Assembly: GCA_021741355.1 (NCBI GenBank)
Contig: JAIOXZ010000015.1
Location: forward strand, 1 to 64,000
Length of the DNA stretch: 64,000 bases
From: Caulobacter sp.
Lineage (GTDB): Bacteria > Pseudomonadota > Alphaproteobacteria > Caulobacterales > Caulobacteraceae
Reading direction: 5' to 3'
In this document: piece by piece, positions 28,629 to 38,321 of the stretch
Layout of the letters: each line of letters opens with the position of its first letter
How positions within the stretch are numbered: the stretch's first letter is position 1
The notes under the pieces: model-generated
What the model was told of the DNA's origin: nothing
Database searches by the model: none
Seen by the model: only the letters and a program-made list of their open reading frames with translations
Made by a program: the position numbers and the translations under genes

Positions 28629-28906
28629 AGCCCCCGACCCGATTTTCTCGGTGTGAGGCGATATGTGATCATGTAGGGGAAACGCGCAAGTCCCTTCGCG
28701 CGAGAGGCGTGCGCGAAGCGTTGATTCTGACCTGTTAAAGTCAGGGTTAACCACGTCAGGTCAGATGCGCCAGTTCCTGATCGCCACTTTGCCCGCCGGA
28801 CGCGAATATTTGGGGCCTGCCGCGGCGTTTTCGCAACACTTCCCGTTACTCAAGGGTAACGGCCTGAAGCGGGCCGGGCTGCGGCGAAACGCCGCGCCGG
28901 AGGGCG

Positions 28907-29371
28907 TCAGAGCGCCTGCGCGGCAGCCAGAACCTGCGCTGCGTGCCCTTTCACCTTTACCTTGCGCCAGATGGCCCGGATCACGCCTTCGCCATCGATC
29001 AGCCAGGTCGAGCGGTCGATGCCCATGTACTCGCGGCCGTAGAGGCTCTTCTGGACCCAGGCGCCGTAGCGCTCGATGACGTCGCTGTCGGCGTCGGAGC
29101 CCAGCTCGACCGTCAGGCCGTGCTTCTCGCGGAACTTGCCGTGCTTCTTCGCCGTATCTTTGGAGACCCCGACCAGCACCGCGCCGACCACGTCGAAGTC
29201 GGCCCTCGCGGCGGAGAACTCGATGTTCTCGGTGGTGCAGCCGGGGGTGTCGTCCTTCGGATAGAAGAACAGCACCACCGTCTTGCCCCTGAGCGCCGAC
29301 AGCGAGACCCGGCCGGTGTCGGTGGGCAGGTCGAAGTCCGGGGCGCGGTCGCCAACTTTCAGATCAGCCAC
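28907..29371 (-). CDS. bcp: Bcp-type thiol peroxidase (peroxiredoxin)
   Basis: Reduces hydroperoxides with thioredoxin. Start is GTG 29371 (VADLKVGDRAPDFDLPTDTG); a longer open frame reads through the adjacent palindrome and is rejected. Thioredoxin fold with the peroxidatic Cys in FYPKDDTPGCTTENIEF. The usual second Cys five residues later, which acts as resolving Cys in many Bcp proteins, is replaced by Ile/Glu, so this is a one-Cys form. The 154-residue length is typical. It lies downstream of tyrS on the same strand with a family B element between. Confidence 0.93.
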   Translation of the reverse strand: MADLKVGDRAPDFDLPTDTGRVSLSALRGKTVVLFFYPKDDTPGCTTENIEFSAARADFDVVGAVLVGVSKDTAKKHGKFREKHGLTVELGSDADSDVIERYGAWVQKSLYGREYMGIDRSTWLIDGEGVIRAIWRKVKVKGHAAQVLAAAQAL

Positions 29372-29389
29372 GAGTCTCTCCCCAATCTG

Positions 29390-29487
29390 CTTATCCCGGC
29401 GAAGGCCGGGACCCAGGTGTTTTGTGTTCCTTCCGCTCCCCAGGACTTTCCGAAAAAGGCCTGGGTCCCGGCCTTCGCCGGGATAAG
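29390..29487. repeat. Palindromic element, family B copy 1
   Basis: Perfect inverted 28-base arms (29390-29417 and 29460-29487). The left arm begins CTTATCCCGGCGAAGG and ends CCGGGACCCAGG. The 42-base core shares TTTT...CGAAAAA with the copy at 40640. It starts 18 bases upstream of the bcp start and ends 14 bases from the tyrS stop, so a tyrS transcript would finish in this hairpin. Confidence 0.92.
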
Positions 29488-29501
29488 CGGAAATTGAAGG
29501 T

Positions 29502-30776
29502 TCAGACGGGACGAACCCAGACGATCCTGTTCTTGCCCTTCTGGATCTTGAAGAGGCCGCCTTCACCTGCACCGTCAGTACGTTCGTAGGACGTCTTCGG
29601 ATCTGTGATCTTCACATCGTTGATCAGGATCGTGCCCTGTTCGATCAGGTTGCGCGCCTCCTTCACCGATCCGGCAAGTCCGGCGCCTTTGACGATGGCT
29701 TCGGCGGTTCGCTTGGTCAGCTCACCGGTCTCGCCGGCCCAGACAAAGTCCTCCGAAGTCGCGGCGGCGGCCGTGTTGCCCAGCTCGAAAGCTTCCTCGG
29801 CCTTCGCCCGCGCGGCCTTCGCCGCGTCCGCGCCGTGGAGCATGCGCGTCGCCTCGTCGGCCAGCACCTTCTTGGCGTCGTTGATCGCCGCGCCGTCGAG
29901 CGCTTCCAGCCGGGCGATCTCGTCCAGGGATAAGTCGGTGAACAGGCGCAGGAAGCGGCCGACGTCGGCGTCCTCGGCGTTGCGCCAGAACTGCCAGTAG
30001 TCGTACGGGCTGCGCATGTCGGCGTTGAGCCAGACCGCGCCCTGGGCCGTCTTGCCCATCTTGGCGCCCGAGGCCGTCGACAGCAGCGGCGTGGTCAGGC
30101 CGAAGGCCGGCTTGTGGTCGACGCGGCGGATCAGCTCCACCCCGTTGAGAATGTTGCCCCACTGGTCGGACCCGCCCATCTGCAGCAGGCAGTTCCGCGA
30201 CCGCGACAGCTCCAGGAAGTCCACCGACTGCATCAGCATGTAGTTGAACTCGAGGAAGGTCATCGGCTGTTCGCGCTCGAGCCGCTGCTTGACCGAGTCG
30301 AAGGCCAGCATGCGGTTGACCGTGAAGTGCACGCCGTAGTCGCGCAGGAACTGGACGTAGCCGAACTTCGAGAGCCACTCGTCGTTGTCGACCATCACCG
30401 CGTCGGTGGGGCCGTCGCCGAAGGTCAGGAACTTGGCGAATACCGACTTGATGCTGGCGATGTTGGCGGCGATGTCGGCGTCGCTGAGCAGCTTGCGCGA
30501 CTCGTCCTTGCCGGTGGGATCGCCGACCTTGGTCGTGCCGCCGCCCATCAGGACCACCGGCTTGTGCCCGGCCTGCTGCAGCCGGCGCAGCATCATGATC
30601 TGGATCAGGCTGCCGACGTGCAGGCTGGGCGCGGTGGCGTCGAAGCCGATGTAGGCGGTGATCACGCCGGCCGACGCCGCCGCGTCCAGTTCATCCGGAT
30701 GGGTGATCTGGTGGATGTAGCCGCGGTCCCGCAGCGTGCGCAGGAAGTCGGACTTGAAGGCGGCGTCGGCGGTCAT
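29502..30776 (-). CDS. tyrS: Tyrosyl-tRNA synthetase
   Basis: Charges tRNA-Tyr. Class I Rossmann domain with the HIGH-equivalent in SLHVGSLIQIMML, tyrosine pocket residues in YIGFDATAP and QMGGSDQWGN, the KMSKS-equivalent GAKMGKT, and a C-terminal S4 RNA-binding domain (LIEQGTILINDVKI). 424 residues from ATG 30776, which has AAGGAG ten bases upstream. An in-frame ATG at 30845 with its own strong AGGAG box would add 23 unconserved residues; which start is used is uncertain and may be part of the control described for the leader. Confidence 0.96.
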   Translation of the reverse strand: MTADAAFKSDFLRTLRDRGYIHQITHPDELDAAASAGVITAYIGFDATAPSLHVGSLIQIMMLRRLQQAGHKPVVLMGGGTTKVGDPTGKDESRKLLSDADIAANIASIKSVFAKFLTFGDGPTDAVMVDNDEWLSKFGYVQFLRDYGVHFTVNRMLAFDSVKQRLEREQPMTFLEFNYMLMQSVDFLELSRSRNCLLQMGGSDQWGNILNGVELIRRVDHKPAFGLTTPLLSTASGAKMGKTAQGAVWLNADMRSPYDYWQFWRNAEDADVGRFLRLFTDLSLDEIARLEALDGAAINDAKKVLADEATRMLHGADAAKAARAKAEEAFELGNTAAAATSEDFVWAGETGELTKRTAEAIVKGAGLAGSVKEARNLIEQGTILINDVKITDPKTSYERTDGAGEGGLFKIQKGKNRIVWVRPV

Positions 30777-30851
30777 CGGGGCAGTGTCTCCTTGCGGGGC
30801 TGGGTCTAGCACGGCGGGCGGGGAGGGGTTCAAGGTCGCAAGCATGGAAAG

Positions 30852-30923
30852 GTCTCCTCAGGGTGAGGCCGGAGACTGTCTGCTGGGATTTTCAGAGCAT
30901 GCCGCCGGCTATGGGCGGCATGC
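30852..30923 (-). promoter_or_regulatory. Structured tyrS leader
   Basis: Two hairpins can form in the tyrS 5' region: a strong 10-bp stem GCATGCCGCC/GGCGGCATGC at 30897-30923, and GTCTCC/GGAGAC at 30852-30876. The latter would mask the AGGAG that precedes the ATG at 30845. An alternative pairing CCTCA/TGAGG competes for the same bases. These point to post-transcriptional control, but no known riboswitch or T-box was recognised. Confidence 0.4.
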
Positions 30924-30940
30924 GATCGCACAGCCGCTCG

Positions 30941-30991
30941 TCAGGACGAGCGGGCGTAATAGAGGCTGCAAAGGGCGCGGCGGGCGATCAT
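30941..30991 (-). CDS. Possible leader peptide with Tyr-Tyr codons upstream of tyrS
   Basis: A 16-codon reading frame, MIARRALCSLYYARSS, ends 150-165 bases upstream of the two tyrS start candidates on the same strand. Two adjacent Tyr codons (TAT TAC) occur in its second half. Its end overlaps a small hairpin (GCTCG/CGAGC), and further hairpins follow. This layout is what ribosome-mediated attenuation of a tyrosyl-tRNA synthetase would need. But the Shine-Dalgarno is weak, no T-tract follows the hairpins, and a frame this short can occur by chance. Confidence 0.3.
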   Translation of the reverse strand: MIARRALCSLYYARSS

Positions 30992-31048
30992 GGATTGCTC
31001 AAATGCCTCCCCCATTGACCGGCGTCAAGCAGGGGCTATCGAAGGGGG

Positions 31049-31591
31049 ATGTTGCTGACGTTGACACCCCACCCGCAGACGCCGTGCGACGCGGTTTCCG
31101 CGCTCACCGTCGAGGTGACCCGTCCAAGGTCGACCGGTCTGAGGCTCCATTATCGGCTTGAGGGGGATATCCCTCGCCTTGTCGTGCCGGCCTGGGTCAA
31201 GCCGTCACGCGCCGATGAGCTGTGGCGGACGACCTGTTTCGAAGTCTTTGTCCGGAGCGGAGAGGGGAGCGGCTACTACGAGTTCAACCTCTCGCCGTCC
31301 GGCCGGTGGAGGGCCTACAGCTTCGATGATTATCGCCAGGGAATGATGGACCACGCCGGCGTCGAGCTTCGTGATCAGCACAAGCATGTCGGCGATGACC
31401 GGGTCGAGCTTGCCGCGACACTCGACCTCGACCGGCTGGGCCTGGGCGCCGACGCGGTCTGGCGGCTGGGGCTATCGACGGTCATTGAGGAAGCCAGCGG
31501 CCGCATGTCCTACTGGGCGCTGGCCCATGCGCCGGGTAAGCCGGACTTCCACCACCCCGACGCCTTCGCCTTCGACCTGGAGCCCGCATGA
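31049..31591 (+). CDS. DOMON-like domain protein, 180 aa
   Basis: The whole protein matches the DOMON-like family of alphaproteobacteria: LHYRLEGDIPRLVVPAW, DELWRTTCFEVFVRSGEGSGYYEFNLSPSGRWRAY, a central MDHAGVELRD, and RMSYWALAHAPGKPDFHHPDAFAFDL. DOMON-type beta sandwiches bind sugars or haem; these bacterial members lack an assigned substrate. No signal peptide. It overlaps the start of the NamZ-like gene by four bases (ATGA), so the two are translationally coupled, which suggests a link to muropeptide sugars (inference). Confidence 0.88.
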   Translation: MLLTLTPHPQTPCDAVSALTVEVTRPRSTGLRLHYRLEGDIPRLVVPAWVKPSRADELWRTTCFEVFVRSGEGSGYYEFNLSPSGRWRAYSFDDYRQGMMDHAGVELRDQHKHVGDDRVELAATLDLDRLGLGADAVWRLGLSTVIEEASGRMSYWALAHAPGKPDFHHPDAFAFDLEPA

Positions 31592-32790
31592 AGTTCGGCA
31601 TCGACCGCCTGCTCGCCGATCCCGCCCTGCGCGCGCCCTTGAAGGGCAAGCGCGTCGCCCTGCTGGCGCATCCGGCGTCGGTGACGGCGGACCTGACCCA
31701 TTCGATCGACGCCCTGTCGGCCTGCCCGGACATCCAGATCACCGCTGCCTTCGGCCCGCAGCACGGCATGCGCGGGGACCTGCAGGACAACATGATGGAG
31801 TCGCCGGACTTCACTGACCCGGTCTACGGCTTCCCGGTGTTCAGCCTCTACGGCGAGACGCGGCGGCCGACGGGTCAATCGATGGGCACGTTCGACGTGA
31901 TCCTGGTCGACATGCAGGACCTCGGCTGCCGCATCTACACCTTCATCACCACGCTGCTCTATGTGCTGGAGGCCGCCGCTGAGCACGGCAAGGCGGTCTG
32001 GGTGCTGGACCGGCCCAACCCCGCCGGGCGGCCGGTCGAAGGGCTGACCCTGCTGCCCGGCTGGGAGAGTTTCGTCGGCGCCGGGCCGATGCCGATGCGT
32101 CACGGCATGACGCTCGGCGAACTGGGCCACTGGTTCATCGCGAGCAAGGGGCTGAAGGTCGACTACCGCGTGATCGCGATGGAGGGGTACGAGCCGGACG
32201 CCGGTCCCGGCTTCGGCTGGCCGCTGGGCGAACGCAGCTGGATCAACCCCAGCCCCAACGCGCCGAACCTGTCGATGGCCCGCGCCTACGCCGGCACGGT
32301 GATGATCGAGGGGGCGACGCTGTCGGAAGGCCGCGGCACCACCCGGCCGCTGGAGCTGTTCGGCGCGCCGGACATCGACGCCCGCAAGGTGATCGCGGAG
32401 ATGCAGGCGCTCGCGCCGCAGTGGCTGAAGGGTTGCCGCCTGCGCGACATCTGGTTCCAGCCGACCTTCCACAAGCATGTCGGCCAGCTGTGCAACGGGG
32501 TGCAGATCCACGTCGACGACCCGGCCTATGACCACGAAGCGTTCAGGCCCTGGCGCGTGCAGGCCCTGGGCTTCAAGGCGATCCGGCGGCTGTATCCGGA
32601 CTACGACCTGTGGCGGGATTTCCCTTACGAGTACGTCTTCGACAAGCTGGCCATCGATGTGATCAACGGCGGCCCGGGCCTGCGGGAATGGGTCGACGAC
32701 AGCGCGGCCGTGGCGGCCGATCTCGACGCCCTGACCGTTCCGGACGAGCAGGCGTGGATCGAGGAACGCCGGCCGTTCCTGCTCTACTGA
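31588..32790 (+). CDS. DUF1343 protein, NamZ-like exo-beta-N-acetylmuramidase, 400 aa
   Basis: Matches the DUF1343 family whose characterised member NamZ releases terminal N-acetylmuramic acid from peptidoglycan fragments. Conserved blocks: KRVALLAHPASVTADLTHSID, FGPQHGMRGDLQDNM, VFSLYGETRRPT, DVILVDMQDLGCRIYTFI, VLDRPNPAGRPVEG, PMRHGMTLGELGHWF, PNMS-like SPNAPNLSMARAY and EGRGTTRPLELFGAP. No signal peptide is visible, so a cytoplasmic role in muropeptide recycling is likely here. Translationally coupled to the upstream DOMON-like gene. Confidence 0.9.
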   Translation: MKFGIDRLLADPALRAPLKGKRVALLAHPASVTADLTHSIDALSACPDIQITAAFGPQHGMRGDLQDNMMESPDFTDPVYGFPVFSLYGETRRPTGQSMGTFDVILVDMQDLGCRIYTFITTLLYVLEAAAEHGKAVWVLDRPNPAGRPVEGLTLLPGWESFVGAGPMPMRHGMTLGELGHWFIASKGLKVDYRVIAMEGYEPDAGPGFGWPLGERSWINPSPNAPNLSMARAYAGTVMIEGATLSEGRGTTRPLELFGAPDIDARKVIAEMQALAPQWLKGCRLRDIWFQPTFHKHVGQLCNGVQIHVDDPAYDHEAFRPWRVQALGFKAIRRLYPDYDLWRDFPYEYVFDKLAIDVINGGPGLREWVDDSAAVAADLDALTVPDEQAWIEERRPFLLY

Positions 32791-32791
32791 G

Positions 32792-33334
32792 ATGACAATG
32801 CGCATCGCCCTGCTGCGCGGCGTGAACGTCGGCGGCAACCGCAAGGTCGCGATGGCCGACCTCAAGGCGATGGTCGAGGGGCTCGGCTTCACCGGCGTGA
32901 AGACGCTGCTGGCCAGCGGCAACGTGGTGTTCGAGGCCGGCGACCGGAGCGACGGTGCGTTGGAGGCGCTGCTGGAAACGGAGGCCGAAAGACGGCTGGG
33001 GCTGGCCACGCGGTTCATCGTGCGCGGCCCGAAGGCCTGGCGGGCGATGATGGACGCCAATCCGATGCCGGACGAGGCCGGGCGGGAGCCGTCGCGGTTC
33101 CTGGTCAATGTGGCGCGCGAGGCGGTGACCGCCGACCAGCTCGCCGCCATCCGCGCGGTGGCTACCCCTGGTGAGAAGGTCGAGGCGGTGGACCGGTGCG
33201 TCTACATCTTCTTCGGCGACGGCATCGCGGACTCGAAGGCGGCGCTGGTGTTCGGGCGGAAGTCGCTGGGGCTCACGGCCACGGGCCGCAACTGGAACAC
33301 GGTGAGGAAGATCGCCGAGCTGATCGGGGCTTAG
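32792..33334 (+). CDS. DUF1697 family protein, 180 aa
   Basis: The N-terminal signature ALLRGVNVGGNRKVAMADLKAMVEGLGFTGVKT plus LLASGNVVFEAG is characteristic of DUF1697, a widespread cytosolic family of unknown function. The C-terminal part has YIFFGDGIADSK and TGRNWNTVRKIAEL, also typical. It follows the NamZ-like gene with a one-base gap and is therefore likely in the same transcript; the convergent gap beyond it is filled by nested palindromic repeats. Confidence 0.88.
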   Translation: MTMRIALLRGVNVGGNRKVAMADLKAMVEGLGFTGVKTLLASGNVVFEAGDRSDGALEALLETEAERRLGLATRFIVRGPKAWRAMMDANPMPDEAGREPSRFLVNVAREAVTADQLAAIRAVATPGEKVEAVDRCVYIFFGDGIADSKAALVFGRKSLGLTATGRNWNTVRKIAELIGA

Positions 33335-33360
33335 GTGCGTGGTTCGACAACGCGCCGCCC

Positions 33361-33554
33361 GTCATCCTCGCCCTTGTGGCGAGGATCCCTTGTTCCGCTG
33401 CAGGGTGCGTCCTTCGACACGCGCTCTTCGAGCGCTGCTCAGGATGACGAACTCCAATGCAAGTCATCCTGAGCAGCAGCCGCAGGCTGCGTGTCGAAGG
33501 ACGCACGAATAGGGTCACGTCGAGAGGGGTCCTGGGCACAAGGCCCAGGATGAC
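33361..33554. repeat. Composite palindromic element (outer unit)
   Basis: Outer arms: GTCATCCTCGCC - CTTGT - GGCGAGGATCCC at 33361-33390 and GGGTCCTGGGC - ACAA - GGCCCAGGATGAC near 33528-33554. Both resemble family B ends (GTCATCC...GGGTCC). Between them lies an independent inverted repeat (33406-33505), so the outer unit looks interrupted. The whole block fills the convergent gap between the DUF1697 gene and the small membrane protein. Confidence 0.75.
33406..33505. repeat. Inner inverted repeat nested in the composite element
   Basis: Left arm TGCGTCCTTCGACACGC...CTGCTCAGGATGAC and right arm GTCATCCTGAGCAGC...GCGTGTCGAAGGACGCA are inverted copies joined by a short AT-richer spacer (GAACTCCAATGCAA). 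Each arm carries its own small hairpin (CGCTC TTC GAGCG; AGCC GCA GGCT). Confidence 0.85.
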
Positions 33555-33588
33555 GGCGCCTAATACGTCTTCGACGAAGCCGCCTGCC

Positions 33589-33789
33589 TCAGAACGGCCG
33601 CGCGATCAGCATCCAGGCGGCGGCCACGGCCAGCAGGACGGCCGCTGCCAGCACGGTCTCCGCGCGGCGGGCGAGCAGGCCATCCGCCTGCTTCATGATC
33701 TTGCGCTGGAACAGGCCCCAGGCGCCGGCCTTTGCGACCAGCAAGGCCGCCACCGCGCAGAGGATGCCTAGGGTGACCGACGCCGGCAC
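33589..33789 (-). CDS. Small two-helix membrane protein, 66 aa
   Basis: Begins with GTG 33789, four bases after the ppa stop, so very likely in the ppa transcript. Two hydrophobic helices (VTLGILCAVAALLVAKAGAW and VLAAAVLLAVAAAWMLIA) flank a basic loop with Lys/Arg (FQRKIMKQADGLLARRAE). No family recognised. The close spacing and a clear hairpin-helix topology argue it is real. Confidence 0.6.
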   Translation of the reverse strand: MPASVTLGILCAVAALLVAKAGAWGLFQRKIMKQADGLLARRAETVLAAAVLLAVAAAWMLIARPF

Positions 33790-33793
33790 GGGC

Positions 33794-34330
33794 TCAGGCC
33801 TTCGCCGCCTTCGCGCGCTCGATGCCCTCGAGCACCATCTCGTGGGCCTTGGCCGCGTCGCCCCAGCCCTTGACCTTGGTCCACTTGCCGGGCTCGAGGT
33901 CCTTGTAGTGGGTGAAGAAGTGCTCGATCTGGTCGAGCGTGATCTGCGGCAGGTCGGTGTAGTTGCGGACGTTGTCGTAGCGCGCGGTCAGGTGCGAGGA
34001 CGGCACGGCGATCAGCTTCTCGTCGATGCCGGCCTGGTCTTCCATCAGCAGCACGCCGACGATGCGGCTGCTCATCACCGCGCCGGGCGCAATGGCGCGG
34101 GTGTTGACCACGATCACGTCGACCGGGTCCCCGTCGCCGGACAGGGTGTGCGGAATGAAGCCGTAATTCCCGGGATAGCGCATGGCCGTGTAGAGGAACC
34201 GGTCGACGACCAGCACCCCGGCGTCCTTGTCGAGCTCGTACTTGATCGGCTCGCCGCCGATCGGCACCTCGACGATGACGTTGACGTCTTCCGGCGGGTT
34301 CACGCCGATGGCGATGGCATCAAGGTTCAT
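33794..34330 (-). CDS. ppa: Inorganic pyrophosphatase
   Basis: Family I soluble pyrophosphatase that hydrolyses PPi to drive biosynthetic reactions. Motifs: [40 protein letters not shown], the metal-binding signature [10 protein letters not shown], and [16 protein letters not shown]. The 178-residue length is typical. It lies between the alpha/beta hydrolase gene (five-base gap) and the small membrane protein gene, all on the minus strand, so three genes probably share one transcript. Confidence 0.96.
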   Translation of the reverse strand: MNLDAIAIGVNPPEDVNVIVEVPIGGEPIKYELDKDAGVLVVDRFLYTAMRYPGNYGFIPHTLSGDGDPVDVIVVNTRAIAPGAVMSSRIVGVLLMEDQAGIDEKLIAVPSSHLTARYDNVRNYTDLPQITLDQIEHFFTHYKDLEPGKWTKVKGWGDAAKAHEMVLEGIERAKAAKA

Positions 34331-34335
34331 GGCGA

Positions 34336-34986
34336 TCAGGCCGGTTCGGCTTCCAGGCGCTTGTCGAGGTAGGCCCCGACGCGCTTTTCGACTTCGGGCA
34401 GGTGGTCGGCCCAGAAGTGGGTCGCGTTGTCGACCAGTTCGTAGTCGATGACGATGCCCTTCTGGGTGCGCAGCTTGGACACGACGCGCTCGACCTCGAC
34501 CGGCGGCACGACCGTGTCGGACTGGCCGTGCAGGATCAGGCCGGACGCCGGGCAGGGGGCCAGGAAGCTGAAGTCGTACATGTTGGTCGGCGGCGAGACG
34601 CTGATGAAGCCGTCGGTCTCCGGCCGGCGCATCAAGAGCTGCATGCCGATGTAGGCGCCGAAGCTGTAGCCGGCGACCCAGAACTGGCTGGCCTGGGGGT
34701 TGGTCGCCTGGAGCCAGTCGAGGGCCGTGGCGGCGTCCGCCAGCTCGCCGATGCCGGCGTCGAACTCGCCCTGGCTGCGGCCTACGCCGCGGAAATTGAA
34801 GCGCAGGACCGAGAAGCCGCGCTTCATGAACAGGTGATAGAGCTGCACCGAGACCGGGTGGTTCATGTGGCCGCCGGCGCGCGGGTGCGGATGCAGGATC
34901 AGCGCGATCGGCGCGTTCTCGCGCTTGCCGGGGGAATACCGGCCTTCGATACGGCCAGCGGCGCCGGTGAGAACCACTTCAGGCAT
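34336..34986 (-). CDS. Alpha/beta hydrolase, 216 aa
   Basis: Start ATG 34986 ([17 protein letters not shown]); an upstream in-frame start lacks conservation. Small alpha/beta hydrolase of the type annotated as dienelactone-hydrolase-like or YqiA/CocE-related: oxyanion region [31 protein letters not shown], nucleophile Ser in [15 protein letters not shown], Asp region GQSDTVVPP, and His in [12 protein letters not shown]. The catalytic triad appears complete. Substrate unknown. It is immediately upstream of ppa and divergent from iscR. Confidence 0.9.
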   Translation of the reverse strand: MPEVVLTGAAGRIEGRYSPGKRENAPIALILHPHPRAGGHMNHPVSVQLYHLFMKRGFSVLRFNFRGVGRSQGEFDAGIGELADAATALDWLQATNPQASQFWVAGYSFGAYIGMQLLMRRPETDGFISVSPPTNMYDFSFLAPCPASGLILHGQSDTVVPPVEVERVVSKLRTQKGIVIDYELVDNATHFWADHLPEVEKRVGAYLDKRLEAEPA

Positions 34987-35138
34987 AGGTTTTTCCCGTC
35001 TTGCCGAGCCGTGGAATACTTGACCACCGCGCTTGGTTTTCCTAGATGAGCGTCGTCCGCGCTGACCTGACGAACAGGCCTTGCGGGCGAGGCGCGGCCT
35101 TAGCACAGGCCGCGCGCCGGATGCCAGGGAATCTCGCC

Positions 35139-35588
35139 ATGCGCCTGTCCACCAAGGGCCGCTACGCCGTGATGGCCATGACCGACCTCGCCGGTCGGCA
35201 GGGATCGGACGATTCGGTGCGCGCCGTGTCGCTGGCCGACATCGCCGCGCGGCAGCAGATCTCGTTGTCCTACCTGGAACAGCTGTTCGCGCGCCTGCGC
35301 CGCAAGGGCCTGGTGCGGAGCGTGCGCGGGCCGGGCGGCGGCTATCGGCTGGCGGCCTCGGCCAGCGAGACCAATATCGCCGACATCGTGCTGGCCGTGG
35401 ACGAGCCGCTGCGCGCGACCCGCTGCAACGCCGCCGGCGCGCGGGGCTGCATGGCCGGCGGCGAGCGCTGCCTGACCCATGACCTGTGGGAGGAGATGGG
35501 GCGCCAGTTGCAGAGCTATCTGGCGTCCGTGTCCCTGGCCGATGTGCTGAGCGGCAAGTTGCGCCTGGCCGCGTCGGAGGCCGCGTGA
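35139..35588 (+). CDS. iscR: Rrf2-family Fe-S regulator IscR
   Basis: 149-residue winged-helix regulator starting MRLSTKGRYAVMAMTDLA at ATG 35139. HTH recognition region ISLSYLEQLFARLRRKGLV and wing GPGGGYRLA. Three Cys (96, 104, 111) and a nearby His (114) can hold a [2Fe-2S] cluster, the sensor that tells the regulator about cluster supply. The Cys loops are longer than in the E. coli protein. It is first in the iscS-suf operon and overlaps iscS by four bases (GTGA). It likely autoregulates the operon from the 150-base gap upstream. Confidence 0.95.
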   Translation: MRLSTKGRYAVMAMTDLAGRQGSDDSVRAVSLADIAARQQISLSYLEQLFARLRRKGLVRSVRGPGGGYRLAASASETNIADIVLAVDEPLRATRCNAAGARGCMAGGERCLTHDLWEEMGRQLQSYLASVSLADVLSGKLRLAASEAA

Positions 35589-36709
35589 CCGTCTATCTCG
35601 ACTACAACGCCACCGCGCCCGTCCGCCCCGAGGCGAAGGCCGCGGTCGTGCGCGCGCTGGAGATCGGCGGCAATCCCTCGTCGGTGCACGCCGCCGGCCG
35701 GGCCGCGCGGTCGCTGATCGAGGCGGCGCGGGCGCAGGTGGCCGAGCTCATCGCCGTGAAGCCCGGCTCGATCACCTTCACCAGCGGCGGGACCGAGTCC
35801 AACGCCCTGGCCATCGAAAGCGCCGTGGCTGCCGGCTTCGACCGTATCCTGCTGGGCGCGACCGAGCATGGCGCGGTGTCGGAGAATGTCCGCGCGACGG
35901 GCGCGCCGGTCGAGGTCTGGCCGGTGGACGCCGACGGCGTCGCGGACCTGGCCTGGCTGGCAGAGGCCCTGGCCAGGGGCGGCAAGCCGCTGGTCTGCCT
36001 GATGCTGGCCAACAACGAGACGGGCGTGATCCAGCCGGTCGCCGAAGCGGCCGTGCTGGTGCGCGAGGCCGGCGGCTGGCTGCATGTCGATGCGGTTCAG
36101 GCCGCCGGCAAGATCGCCATCGATTTCAATGCGCTCGGCGCCGACACCCTGGCGCTGGCCGCGCACAAGATCGGCGGGCCGTTCGGCGTCGGGGCGCTGG
36201 CCGCCGGGCCGCGCGCGACGCTGGCGCGGCGTCTGCACGGCGGCGGGCAGGAGCGCGGTCGCAGGGCAGGCGCCGAGAACCTCTCCGGCATCGCCGGGTT
36301 CGGCGTGGCCTGCGAGGCGGCCGTCCGTGATCTGGACGCCATCGCCGCGCAGGCCGTCTGGCGCGACGCTGTGCAGGACCGGGTTGAAGCCGCCGGCGCC
36401 GTCATCCTCGGCAAGGGCGCCCCGCGCCTGCCGCAGACGCTGGGCTTCGCCGCGCCGGGCTTCGACGCCCAGATGCAGGTGATGGGCATGGACCTGGCCG
36501 GGGTGATGATCAGCGCCGGTCCGGCCTGTTCGTCCGGCAAGATGAAGCCCAGCGATGTTGTCGCCGCCATGGCGCGCGCTGATCTGGCGCCCGCCGCCAT
36601 TCGTATCAGTGGCGGCTGGGGTAGCACGCAGGCCGACTGGACCCGGGCCGGTGACGCCTGGCTGGACCTGTATGCGCGCCACAGTGCGCGCCGGAAGGAA
36701 GTTGCGTAG
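35585..36709 (+). CDS. iscS: Cysteine desulfurase, group I (IscS/NifS type)
   Basis: PLP enzyme that takes sulfur from cysteine. Starts at GTG 35585 (VTVYLDYNATAPVRPEA), overlapping the iscR stop. Motifs: TFTSGGTESNALAIE, GATEHGAVSE, NNETGVIQP, HVDAVQAAGK, PLP Lys in LAAHKIGGPFGVGAL, and the sulfur-accepting Cys in SAGPACSSGKMKPS on the long group I loop. It lacks the long C-terminal tail of E. coli IscS. The operon also holds a group II SufS, so two desulfurases are encoded together, an arrangement seen in Caulobacter relatives. Confidence 0.94.
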   Translation: MTVYLDYNATAPVRPEAKAAVVRALEIGGNPSSVHAAGRAARSLIEAARAQVAELIAVKPGSITFTSGGTESNALAIESAVAAGFDRILLGATEHGAVSENVRATGAPVEVWPVDADGVADLAWLAEALARGGKPLVCLMLANNETGVIQPVAEAAVLVREAGGWLHVDAVQAAGKIAIDFNALGADTLALAAHKIGGPFGVGALAAGPRATLARRLHGGGQERGRRAGAENLSGIAGFGVACEAAVRDLDAIAAQAVWRDAVQDRVEAAGAVILGKGAPRLPQTLGFAAPGFDAQMQVMGMDLAGVMISAGPACSSGKMKPSDVVAAMARADLAPAAIRISGGWGSTQADWTRAGDAWLDLYARHSARRKEVA

Positions 36710-38179
<1,470 letters not shown>

Positions 38180-38197
38180 GTGTTCTCACGGCTCTTC

Positions 38198-38312
38198 TCC
38201 CTCCCCTTTATGGGGAGGGTGGCGCGCGAAGCGCGACGGGTGGGGAGGCCGCCAACTCCCCCACCCGAGCCGGCTTCGCCGTCTCTTCCCTCCCCATAAA
38301 GGGGAGGGGGGG
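38198..38312. repeat. Palindromic element, family A copy 3 (inside the suf operon)
   Basis: Left hairpin TCCCTCCCC - TTTAT - GGGGAGGG at 38198-38220 and right hairpin TCCCTCCCC - ATAAA - GGGGAGGG at 38287 onward, with GGGTGGGGA in the core. It separates sufB from the VOC gene and its right end lies just before the VOC gene's ribosome binding region. Confidence 0.9.
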
Positions 38313-38321
38313 AGCAAAGCC

